Below, one piece after another: positions 56,814 to 64,000 of a DNA stretch of 64,000 nucleotides (position 1 is the stretch's first letter; every line of letters begins with the position of its first letter). This DNA is from Hydrogenobaculum sp. 3684 (GTDB lineage Bacteria > Aquificota > Aquificia > Aquificales > Aquificaceae). Both the position numbers and the translations under genes were made by a program. Under the pieces are notes generated by a model, which did no database searches, was not told the DNA's origin, and saw nothing but the letters and a program-made list of their open reading frames with translations. Location: NCBI RefSeq assembly GCF_000213785.1, contig NC_015557.1:1406664-1470663 (forward strand). The letters are read 5' to 3'.

Positions 56814-58193
56814 ATGCGAAAGATTAAAAGTACAGCGCTATTAGGCGCTTTTGTTGCGGTAGCAAGTGTAGGTGCCATATCCCATGAGGCACATGGGACC
56901 AAGGTAACATCTATAGTCAATACTATTGCTAAAGAATATCTTCCAGGCAACGTATCGCTTCCAACCCCTTACATAACCCCAAGCGTAAATTACCCATCCA
57001 ATGCTTCGGTTACGTTAATATTGAGCGGGGCTAGTTTTGTAAATGGCGATTATTACGCAATACTTGGTGCTGGAAGCTCTACTTTGTGTACTACTCAAGA
57101 ATCTTATTCTGGACTTAACAGTTTAACACTTAGCAATTGTTCTCTAACGGCTAATGCCTCATACACAATAGTAGGTGGTGGATTATCTACATATGCAAAT
57201 AATACCTCATTTACCGTTTATGGTTCTCAAGGCACAAGCTCTATAGTCCTATCCTATAGCTCAGACGTTGGTAACGATACACCAAGCTCAGTAACGTTAG
57301 CACAAGTACAACAACAGCTAACTGTTACACCAGCTAATGCTGGTACAGCTATCATAGACCCAAGCAGCTTGAGCACATTTGTAAGTGGCAGTTATGTTTA
57401 TGATTATAATACTGCTTATAACACCATGACAATTTCTTCGTCTACTGGCTTTTCTACCTCTATAAGTTCAGACACTCTAAATGTTGTATTTAATGGTATA
57501 CCAAGTTCTGTGTCTACTATATATACTTATTTTTCAGGTGCTACTTCTAGCACCAGCGATACTGCATCTTCAAATTATACTCAAGGAACAGGTAGTGCTA
57601 CTGTAAGCTTAACGCTTCCTTCTAATGGTGCAGTGTTTAGCTCACCTTACTCAGACACAGCAATCTTTCACTTCTCAAACTCTGGCAATATACAACCTGG
57701 CACGATATATATCTCTTCTATAGCAAGCACAAGCAGCAATAGTTACTCATACTTCTCTGGTTCTCAAAACTTCTTAACATTCGCATTTGGTGGTACACAA
57801 ATCTATGTACCAGACGCTTTAGCACCTTACGATGGTAACGCTATACAATCTGGTTATATCACCATATCTATGCCATCAAGCGCTTCTATAGCAAGTATAA
57901 GCGTTCTGAACAATCCAAGTGCCAGCTGTCCAACAAACGGCATATTAACATCTACAAGCACTCCCAATGTGTATTACATAAACTTAGCAACATTGGCATC
58001 GTTGTGTACAGGTCTCACTCCAACAGCATGGCAATCTGGTGTACCACTTGTTATAAATATCGCTGGTTCAAACGCTACTCCAAACAATATAACAGCTGAT
58101 GCTTACGCAACATTTAACGGTATGCTAAAACGTATCCCTGTAAACGTAGTGTATAGTGCAATCATTAATTATCTTGGCTTCTTCTCTTATTAA
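56814..58193 (+). CDS. Exported Ser/Thr/Asn-rich surface protein, S-layer candidate
   Basis: A 459-residue protein. A signal peptide (residues 1 to about 28, ending AHG) precedes a mature chain that is low in charge and very rich in Ser, Thr, Asn, Gly and Tyr, with beta-strand-like repeats (ASVTLILSGASF, GSATVSLTLPSNG, GYITISMPSSAS) like bacterial Ig/S-layer folds. Two cysteine pairs could form disulfides and many N-x-S/T sites occur. No LPxTG, SLH or autotransporter end is visible; the C terminus is YLGFFSY. A near-consensus promoter, strong Shine-Dalgarno site and private terminator imply high expression, and glycosyltransferase and methyltransferase genes surround it. No family is recognised; an adhesin or pilin-like fibre is an alternative. 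Confidence 0.78.
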   Translation: MRKIKSTALLGAFVAVASVGAISHEAHGTKVTSIVNTIAKEYLPGNVSLPTPYITPSVNYPSNASVTLILSGASFVNGDYYAILGAGSSTLCTTQESYSGLNSLTLSNCSLTANASYTIVGGGLSTYANNTSFTVYGSQGTSSIVLSYSSDVGNDTPSSVTLAQVQQQLTVTPANAGTAIIDPSSLSTFVSGSYVYDYNTAYNTMTISSSTGFSTSISSDTLNVVFNGIPSSVSTIYTYFSGATSSTSDTASSNYTQGTGSATVSLTLPSNGAVFSSPYSDTAIFHFSNSGNIQPGTIYISSIASTSSNSYSYFSGSQNFLTFAFGGTQIYVPDALAPYDGNAIQSGYITISMPSSASIASISVLNNPSASCPTNGILTSTSTPNVYYINLATLASLCTGLTPTAWQSGVPLVINIAGSNATPNNITADAYATFNGMLKRIPVNVVYSAIINYLGFFSY

Positions 58194-58207
58194 TCTCTAA
58201 AATCTCT

Positions 58208-58236
58208 CCCCTTCCCTTAGATGGGAAGGGGTTTTT
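58208..58236 (+). terminator. Intrinsic terminator of the surface-protein gene
   Basis: CCCCTTCCC at 58208-58216 pairs perfectly with GGGAAGGGG at 58223-58231 around a six-base loop, followed by TTTTT at 58232-58236. It ends only four bases before the ATG of the FkbM gene. Confidence 0.9.
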
Positions 58237-58240
58237 AAAA

Positions 58241-59251
58241 ATGTATCATATAGTAGATGTTGGGTGTAGATGGGGTTTTGCAGATAGATTTTTAGATCAT
58301 ATAGATAAACTTTTTATCTTTGGTTTTGATCCAGATCAAGAAGAATGCACCAAGCTATCAAATAGATACAACCACCCTCATATCAAGCTTATCCCATATG
58401 CTCTTTTGGATGAAGAAAAAGAAGTAGATATCTATATCACCCAAAATCCTGGTTGCTCTTCTATATACCCTCCAGATAAGTTTGTGATAGATACATTTTT
58501 GTGGTGTGCCGGTGAGCATCCTCTTTATAAAAGTATCTCAAAAACCACCACCCTTGATAAATTTGCCTCTGATAACGGTATACAAAAAATAGACTATATC
58601 AAGATAGACACCCAAGGAGCAGAGCTCTTAGTCCTAAAAGGTGCCAAAAACATCCTAAAAACCACATCTTTTATAAAAGTAGAGGTTCAGTTTAACCCTC
58701 TATACGAAGGGGCTTCTCTTTTTTCAGATATAGATATGTATCTTAGGTCTCAAGGTTTTGTGCTCTATAGGTTTTTTGATTTAAACCACTATGGGGTTTT
58801 TGGTGAAAAGCTTATAAACTTAGAAGAGTTTGAGCTAAACTTCGATGCTACCATTTTCAAACTCCCTCAAAAAGGTGGTCAGCTTTACTGGGGTGATGCT
58901 TTGTATGTAAAAGAGCCTATAGCAAAAGGACTACTAAAACCCGAAGAGTTTGACTATATCATAGAGCTTTCAAACATACTTGGTTATCACGATATAGCCC
59001 ATAGGTTAAACCTTTTTAGGGCTTTTAAAAACCAAAATGATGTAAATTTCTTAAGTTATCAATTTATGCTCTCCGAAAGAGCCCACGAATCCTCACCAGA
59101 CCTCCAAAAAGAGCTAAACCACTACAAAGCCCGCTTAGAAGAGCTCCAAAACGCCTACAACGCCATCATAAACTCAAGATCTTACAAACTCGCCTCCTTC
59201 CTCTCAAAAACCAAAAAGCTTGTGTTAGATTATCTAAAAAAGCTCGGTTGA
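58241..59251 (+). CDS. FkbM-family methyltransferase with C-terminal coiled coil
   Basis: A 336-residue SAM-dependent O-methyltransferase. IVDVGCRWGF near residue 4 is motif I, DPDQEEC follows strand 2, and KIDTQGAELLVLKGA is the FkbM hallmark. Residues from about 285 form a coiled coil ending NSRSYKLASFLSK, a tail seen on many glycan-modifying proteins. It probably methylates a sugar. It begins four bases after the terminator of the surface-protein gene and has no Shine-Dalgarno site, so its expression may depend on readthrough. Confidence 0.88.
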   Translation: MYHIVDVGCRWGFADRFLDHIDKLFIFGFDPDQEECTKLSNRYNHPHIKLIPYALLDEEKEVDIYITQNPGCSSIYPPDKFVIDTFLWCAGEHPLYKSISKTTTLDKFASDNGIQKIDYIKIDTQGAELLVLKGAKNILKTTSFIKVEVQFNPLYEGASLFSDIDMYLRSQGFVLYRFFDLNHYGVFGEKLINLEEFELNFDATIFKLPQKGGQLYWGDALYVKEPIAKGLLKPEEFDYIIELSNILGYHDIAHRLNLFRAFKNQNDVNFLSYQFMLSERAHESSPDLQKELNHYKARLEELQNAYNAIINSRSYKLASFLSKTKKLVLDYLKKLG

Positions 59252-59263
59252 CGTGGGTTTTTA

Positions 59264-60266
59264 GCTCACAAAATCTCTTCAATCTTGCCAGCCAGTGCAA
59301 CCCTTTTTAACATATCATCTAAAATCTGTATATCATTTGTACTTTCTATCTTTTCTTCAAGCTCTTTTGGTAGTACTCCAAACTTGATGAGAATAACACT
59401 CTTAATGTCATCTTTTTTGGCCTTAATTAATCCTTCTTGCTTACCTTTTTCTAATCCTTCTTGCAATCCTTCTTGCCTTCCTTCTTGCTTACCTTTTTCT
59501 AATCCTTTTAAAATAGCCTCTTGTTCTAATTGCTCTATAGCTTTTGCTGTGAATGGTAAATCTTTTAGCTCTTCTATAGTAAAGGGCGGTATCTCTAACA
59601 TAGGCTCCTCCTTAAGCAATATTTTAAATCCTTCTCTTAATTTAGGTCTTACCTTTAACAATGTCAATATCTTTCCAACCCATTCAGATCTTTCTTGCTC
59701 TGGTAATTTTCTTAACTTGGATAGAGCTTTACGAAATAGCTTTTCTCTATTTCTCACGTTGCACAAAAACGCAAAGGTTATATCTGCCATGTTGTCAGAT
59801 TCCAACAGATCATCACATTGAAAATCTTTTAGATCTATCAGCTCATATTCGTAAGAAAGCTTTGAATCTTTTAAAGTGTTTTTCATGTTGCATTTGTCTT
59901 CACCAAGATATATAAGCTTTTGGTGTATAGTCTTTTCTTTGTATTCCATTTTGATGAGGCTATAATACTCAAACATCCTATAAAGCATTGTATTATCGTT
60001 TGTTGTCTGGAATTCTATATGAAGGATAGAATCATCTTCTAACTCAAGGAGTAGATCCACTCTTCTTTCTTTTGTTGTTTTAAATACTGAATCTAACTCC
60101 CGCTTATATTTTATACCTATTATATCTCTCATTAGCTTACTTTCCAAAAGAGGAAGTATTATATTCTTTATGGTTATATCTATATCTTGAGGATGACGGT
60201 TTTGCTGATCCATTTATATATTATAAGAGACATGCTTAAATTGTGATTAGGATATAGTAAGCTTAT
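59264..60266. repeat. Long repeat copy B carrying an Rpn-like gene
   Basis: Second copy of the block at 54430-55396, same orientation, including the 53 bases upstream of the ATG. The homology stops sharply after AAGCTTAT at 60266, as it does at 55396. Confidence 0.85.
59266..60213 (-). CDS. PD-(D/E)XK nuclease/transposase-like (Rpn-related) protein, copy B
   Basis: A 315-residue paralogue of the gene at 54432. The first about 170 residues differ at only a couple of positions (TNDNTML versus KNDKTML); the region after residue 180 is more diverged (WVGKILTLL then REGFKILLKEEP). The KGKQEG repeat stretch is 12 residues longer. The catalytic Asp, Glu and Gln positions are kept. It interrupts the surface-glycan island between two methyltransferase genes. 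Leaderless promoter as in copy A. Confidence 0.82.
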   Translation of the reverse strand: MDQQNRHPQDIDITIKNIILPLLESKLMRDIIGIKYKRELDSVFKTTKERRVDLLLELEDDSILHIEFQTTNDNTMLYRMFEYYSLIKMEYKEKTIHQKLIYLGEDKCNMKNTLKDSKLSYEYELIDLKDFQCDDLLESDNMADITFAFLCNVRNREKLFRKALSKLRKLPEQERSEWVGKILTLLKVRPKLREGFKILLKEEPMLEIPPFTIEELKDLPFTAKAIEQLEQEAILKGLEKGKQEGRQEGLQEGLEKGKQEGLIKAKKDDIKSVILIKFGVLPKELEEKIESTNDIQILDDMLKRVALAGKIEEIL

Positions 60267-60298
60267 ATGCTCACAATCTAAGGGAACAAATTATCTAA

Positions 60299-60332
60299 CC
60301 TACAAAATCTCTTCAATCTTACTAGCCAGTAA
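60299..60332 (-). pseudogene. 3'-end fragment of a third Rpn-like gene
   Basis: Read on the minus strand these bases encode LASKIEEIL and a stop, matching the last residues (LAGKIEEIL) of the two full copies. The rest of the gene is missing, so this is a deletion scar directly behind copy B. Confidence 0.7.
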
Positions 60333-60408
60333 TCGTGGGGATAATACAAACAAGGCTGGGAAGTTATACTTTTTGGTTATATGCTAAAATATGGTATAAT
60401 ATATGTTT

Positions 60409-61407
60409 ATGAACGATGAGTTTTACAAAGCTTTTGAAGATGAGTTTAGAGGTGAAGAAGAGGAGATAAAACGAAGGCTTACATTTTACACGCCTCTTTT
60501 AAAAGCCTACTCCGAGGCTTACCCATCTTCTAAGCCAAAAGCCCTTGACATAGGTTGTGGTAGAGGTGAGATGCTAAGCCTTTATGAAGAGCTTGGTTTT
60601 GAGGCTTTTGGTATAGATACAAATAAAATTATGGTCTCTTACGCTTCTTCTAAGGGTCTTCATGTGGAGCTATCGGATGCTATTTCTTTCTTAAAAGCCC
60701 AAGACTCAAACACCTACGATGTGATATCTCTTATACATGTATTGGAGCATCTTCCGTTTGAATACGCTTTTGAGCTTTACAAAGAGGTTTTTAGAACCCT
60801 CAAAGAAGGTGGAAGCTTCATCATAGAGTTTCCATACACCGACAACATCCCCATGGGCACCATAGATTTTTACCTCGATCCCACCCACCTAAAACCCATC
60901 CACCCAAAAGCCGTAAAGTTTATATTAGAATACGATGGTTTTATAGGTGTTTCTTATTTTGGCGTTCATGGATACTACAAAGACCCCCAAAGCATTGGTT
61001 TTGAAGATGCTTTTTCAAGCTTTGTGGCACCACAAGTGGCTATAATAGCTACCAAACCAGCTCCTAACAAACTATTTTTAGACAGGATAGAATCCTCCAA
61101 AGAGGCTATAAAAGCCTCTTCCTACCCGAGTTTAAGAGAGATAGTAAACTACGCTTCTCAAAATCTAAACAATAAGTTTCAAAATATATCAGACGAGCTA
61201 AAGCAAATTTTAGATGAAATATCATCTTTAAAATCTCAAAACAGTTATTTATCAAATGAAGTAGAAAATATAAAATCTCAGCAATCTCATATAAACAATA
61301 TGCTTATGTTCCTCAAAAGCCAAATAGATATGCTTATTTACTCAAAACTCTGGCGTATGTATACTATACTTGGAAAAATCAAAAGAAGACTCCTAAAAAA
61401 AACCTGA
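60409..61407 (+). CDS. SAM-dependent methyltransferase with C-terminal coiled coil
   Basis: A 332-residue class I methyltransferase. ALDIGCGRGEML is motif I and GFEAFGIDTN follows strand 2; DVISLIHVLEHLPFEYAFEL is the post-I/motif region typical of Methyltransf_11/23. From about residue 245 a coiled coil (EISSLKSQNSYLSNEVENI) leads to a basic tail LWRMYTILGKIKRRLL, comparable to the tail of the FkbM protein. It likely methylates a glycan end, which can control chain length. TGGTATAAT ends eight bases before the chosen ATG; the ATG two codons upstream is too close to the -10 box. Confidence 0.88.
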   Translation: MNDEFYKAFEDEFRGEEEEIKRRLTFYTPLLKAYSEAYPSSKPKALDIGCGRGEMLSLYEELGFEAFGIDTNKIMVSYASSKGLHVELSDAISFLKAQDSNTYDVISLIHVLEHLPFEYAFELYKEVFRTLKEGGSFIIEFPYTDNIPMGTIDFYLDPTHLKPIHPKAVKFILEYDGFIGVSYFGVHGYYKDPQSIGFEDAFSSFVAPQVAIIATKPAPNKLFLDRIESSKEAIKASSYPSLREIVNYASQNLNNKFQNISDELKQILDEISSLKSQNSYLSNEVENIKSQQSHINNMLMFLKSQIDMLIYSKLWRMYTILGKIKRRLLKKT

Positions 61408-61408
61408 T

Positions 61409-61492
61409 TTGAAAAAGCTTGATATTGATGTTGAAATGCTCTTTAAAGCTATAGATGAAGAGGCCGTGAAAAGACGCAACAAGCTATTATGA
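61409..61492 (+). other. Short frame upstream of, and coupled to, the giant glycosyltransferase
   Basis: From a TTG at 61409 a 27-codon frame reads DIDVEMLFKAIDEEAVKRRN and stops at a TGA (61490-61492) that overlaps the next ATG. It has no good start or ribosome site. The wording resembles the N-terminal helical segment of other multi-domain glycan enzymes, so it is probably a remnant, or else a coupling leader peptide. Confidence 0.4.
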
Positions 61493-64000
61493 AAAATATA
61501 CTTGTCATAAACTTTTTCCCTGCTTTTGTGCCACCTTCAAGCGGTGGTGAGTTAAGATACTACAACCTTTATCTTAAACTAAGCAAATATTTCAACATTA
61601 CCCTTATCTCACCTACATATTCTCACCATCCGCAAGAAACTATAATCCATTCCGACACATTTAGAGAAATAAGAGTTCCAAAGGAAGATATTCATGATAA
61701 ACTGCACGCTGACATATCAAAAGAAAATATTGCAGACGAGTTTTCAGCGCTAGTCTGTGCTTTATCCTCAAAATATCACAACAAATACCATGAGATTTAT
61801 TTGGATATACAAGAAAACGCAGATATTATAATCCATGAGTCTCCTTATATGCTAGACTACGATATATTGTTTGGTTTTGATAAAAGACCACGCATATACA
61901 ATAGCTACAACGTGGAATCTGATTTGGTATCAAGCGTATGGAAGGGTGAATCTTCAAATAAGTATAAAAAGTATATTTACGAGTTGGAAAAAAGATTGGT
62001 ATTAGGAAGCGATGCTGTATTTGCGGTGAGCAAAGAAGATATAAATAAGTTTAAAGATCAATTTAATGCTTTTGATAAGCATTTTAGTATAGTTCCAAAC
62101 GGAATAAATCCAGGTGATTATCTTCCAAGGAATCCTTCAAACAAAAAAACGGTGCTCTTCTTTGGTAGCTTTCATCAACCAAACATCGAAGCAGCAGATT
62201 TTATAATAAATTATCTTGCACCATCTTTGCCAAATGTAAATTTTGTTATAGCTGGGAATTGTGTGGTAAATCAAAAATCAAAAGCCAAAAATGTGGCTAT
62301 TCTCGGTAAGATTACTCATGAGGAAAAATTAAAGCTACTTTCTACTGTAGATATAGCCATAAACCCCATGTTTAGTGGCGGTGGCACAAACCTTAAGATG
62401 CTTGAATATCTTGTTTCTGGCATTCCAACTATCACAACACCTCTTGGAGCAAGAGGATTAGACCTTATAAATAACAAACATGTTTTTATAGCCGATAAAG
62501 AGGAGTTTAAAGAAAGAATATTGGATGTATTGAACAATTTAGACTTTGCCAAGAAAGTGGCAGATGAGAGTAAATCGTATGTAATAGAAAATTTTTCCTG
62601 GGATGCCATAGCCAAAAAAGCATCTATAGAAATAGAAAAAATTTCTGAGGAAAAAGCTTATAAAAAAAGAAACATTTTGGTTTTAAATGATTTCTCTGCT
62701 TCAAATCCACAAGGTGGTGGGGAAGTCAGAATAAATAGAATTTACAGTCATTTAAGCAAATATTACAATATAAGGCTTCTTTGTTTTTCAAAATCTGACG
62801 AGATAAATATAGTTAGTATAAAAGATGATTTTTACGAGATACAAATTCCAAAAACTGAAGAACACAAAGAAAAGGAAAATCTTTTTAAATGGTATATATC
62901 TGCTAACGATATCGTAAACTTCATGGAAGCTCCAAAAAATAAGCTACTATCGAAAGTTTTTAGTGCATTGTCAAAATGGGCGGATATCATGATACTAACT
63001 CACCCTTACATGGTTGGTTTATTAGAAAACAAAAACGTTTCCAACAAACCAATAATATATGAAAGCTTCAATGCAGAATTCTTTTTAAAGCAAGATTTAC
63101 TAAAAGGCCATCCTCATTATAACGAACTTATAGAAGCTGTGAAAAAATGCGAAACAGAAGCTATAGAGCTTAGCAATAGGATAACGGTTACATCGGGAAA
63201 CGATATAGAAAAGCTAATAGCTTTAGGTGCAAAGAAAGATAAAATAGACATTGTTCCAAATGGTGCAGATGTGGGTGATATAAACACTAAAAACGATATT
63301 TCACATATAAAACGGATCTTAAATGGTAGGCCTTTTATAGTATTTATAGGAAGCGCTCATTATCCAAACGTAGAGGCCTTTCAATTTATTAATCAAACCC
63401 TATCAAAAGAACTGCCAGAAGCTGTTTTTGGTATAATTGGTAGTGTTTGTAACAGTATACCTATTACCAGCAACAATATTATTTTGTTTGGAGTTTTAGA
63501 TGATATCAAAAAAGACATTGTTCTTGAGTTAGCCGATATAGCCATAAATCCAATTATTTCTGGTGGTGGTTCTAACCTAAAATTGGCAGAATATTTTTCT
63601 AAAGGCATAGCCGCTGTTACAACGCCTTTTGGAGCAAGAGGTTATAACATAAAAAACAATACTCATGCTATCATATGCGATCTTCATGATTTTGCCAAAG
63701 AAATAAAGTTTTTAATAAATGATAGTGCAAGAAGAAGCTATTTGGGTACCCAAGGATATATATATGCTAAAAAATATCTTGATTGGTCAAAACAAGCTGA
63801 GCTTTTTCGCTACATAATAGAAAAAAAGATATCAAGCGATGAAGTTATTGAAAATAAAAGACGGCTTTTAGTGGATGTAACAGCCATTTCTCAAGAGGAT
63901 AAAAAAACAGGAATTCAGAGGGTGATAAGATCGCAGCTTTTTTATCTAAGCAAGCTGCTGCCAGAAGATTTTGAGCTAACACTCGTATATCTAGATAATG
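61489..64000 (+). CDS. Giant multi-domain GT4 glycosyltransferase (partial, runs off the window)
   Basis: An ATG at 61489 opens a frame with no stop in 837 codons to the window edge. Module 1 (residues 1 to about 385) starts ILVINFFPAFVPPSSGGELR and ends its donor domain with FSGGGTNLKMLEYLVSGIP. Module 2 (about 395-785) repeats the plan: ILVLNDFSASNPQGGGEVR and ISGGGSNLKLAEYFSKGIA, both with TTPxGARG after it. A third segment begins RRLLVDVTAISQEDKKTGIQRVIRSQ, the start of another GT4-type domain. Fusions of this sort assemble short glycans processively. It follows the methyltransferase gene and likely decorates the surface protein or O-antigen. Confidence 0.9.
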   Translation, partial: MKNILVINFFPAFVPPSSGGELRYYNLYLKLSKYFNITLISPTYSHHPQETIIHSDTFREIRVPKEDIHDKLHADISKENIADEFSALVCALSSKYHNKYHEIYLDIQENADIIIHESPYMLDYDILFGFDKRPRIYNSYNVESDLVSSVWKGESSNKYKKYIYELEKRLVLGSDAVFAVSKEDINKFKDQFNAFDKHFSIVPNGINPGDYLPRNPSNKKTVLFFGSFHQPNIEAADFIINYLAPSLPNVNFVIAGNCVVNQKSKAKNVAILGKITHEEKLKLLSTVDIAINPMFSGGGTNLKMLEYLVSGIPTITTPLGARGLDLINNKHVFIADKEEFKERILDVLNNLDFAKKVADESKSYVIENFSWDAIAKKASIEIEKISEEKAYKKRNILVLNDFSASNPQGGGEVRINRIYSHLSKYYNIRLLCFSKSDEINIVSIKDDFYEIQIPKTEEHKEKENLFKWYISANDIVNFMEAPKNKLLSKVFSALSKWADIMILTHPYMVGLLENKNVSNKPIIYESFNAEFFLKQDLLKGHPHYNELIEAVKKCETEAIELSNRITVTSGNDIEKLIALGAKKDKIDIVPNGADVGDINTKNDISHIKRILNGRPFIVFIGSAHYPNVEAFQFINQTLSKELPEAVFGIIGSVCNSIPITSNNIILFGVLDDIKKDIVLELADIAINPIISGGGSNLKLAEYFSKGIAAVTTPFGARGYNIKNNTHAIICDLHDFAKEIKFLINDSARRSYLGTQGYIYAKKYLDWSKQAELFRYIIEKKISSDEVIENKRRLLVDVTAISQEDKKTGIQRVIRSQLFYLSKLLPEDFELTLVYLDN

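Noticed and set aside
54430..60266. Composite transposon bounded by the two Rpn-like blocks
   Set aside because: No terminal inverted repeats or target-site duplications could be seen, the blocks are direct repeats, and Rpn-like genes are not proven transposases.

Overview
This 64-kb window is A+T-rich bacterial chromosome (by eye about one third G+C) and almost every base is coding. The gene set is that of a thermophilic, chemolithotrophic, flagellated Gram-negative bacterium of the Aquificales: a BamA-type outer-membrane assembly protein, a cytochrome bc1 operon, a sulfide:quinone oxidoreductase-like flavoprotein, a TusA-DUF3343 sulfur-carrier fusion, a lipoate-ligase/DUF116 fusion and an ArsA-type ATPase. 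Hydrogenobaculum or a close relative is my best guess. That is an inference from gene content, base composition and compactness; no database was searched.

Layout. 1-3.5 kb: the start of a PLP decarboxylase, an ArsA/Get3 ATPase and the methionine-salvage operon mtnB-mtnD-mtnC. 3.6-7.8 kb: a tiny Asn/Gln-rich protein, murD, an SQR-like flavoprotein and a GT39 glycosyltransferase. 7.8-12.5 kb (minus strand): gpmA, two small unknown genes, rluD and bamA. 12.5-23 kb (minus strand): the sulfur-carrier fusion, then the cluster dnaG-rpoD-htpX-ferredoxin-gspE/pilB-coaBC, preceded by a large propeller/AAA+ protein. 23.2-25.7 kb: petABC (bc1 complex) with its own promoter and terminator. 25.8-31.6 kb: alaS and the dTDP-rhamnose operon rmlACBD. 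31.7-37.1 kb: an ABC ATPase, a copper P-type ATPase, metF-thiE and an LptF/G-like permease. 37.1-46.5 kb: a flagellar rod/hook gene, pyrG, a SIMPL-domain protein, the moaE-moaA-mtaB operon, atpG, tilS, yggS and two tandem coiled-coil membrane proteins. 46.6-52.7 kb: pyrK, an iron-dependent alcohol dehydrogenase, an ABC-2 polysaccharide exporter pair and the lipoate-ligase/DUF116 fusion.

52.8-64 kb is an accessory region with a different character. It contains a frameshifted AAA/PD-(D/E)XK gene, two near-identical copies and at least one further fragment of PD-(D/E)XK (Rpn/transposase-like) genes, and a cell-surface island. The island has a GT4 glycosyltransferase; an exported Ser/Thr/Asn-rich protein with a near-consensus promoter, a strong Shine-Dalgarno sequence and its own terminator; an FkbM methyltransferase; a class I methyltransferase; and a very long open reading frame that runs off the window and carries two GT4 modules in tandem plus the start of a third segment. 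My reading is that this locus makes and glycosylates an abundant surface (S-layer-like) protein. Together with rmlACBD, the ABC-2 exporter and the GT39 enzyme, the window is rich in envelope glycan functions.

Two genome-wide habits stand out. At least sixteen genes have a TATAAT/TAAAAT box ending only about 5-9 bases before the chosen start codon, with no Shine-Dalgarno sequence, which predicts leaderless mRNAs; a second class (bc1, rpoD, ferredoxin, atpG, the surface protein) has strong GGAGG-type sites. Convergent genes abut or overlap, so most transcription must end inside coding DNA. I saw no rRNA, tRNA, CRISPR array or complete insertion sequence.
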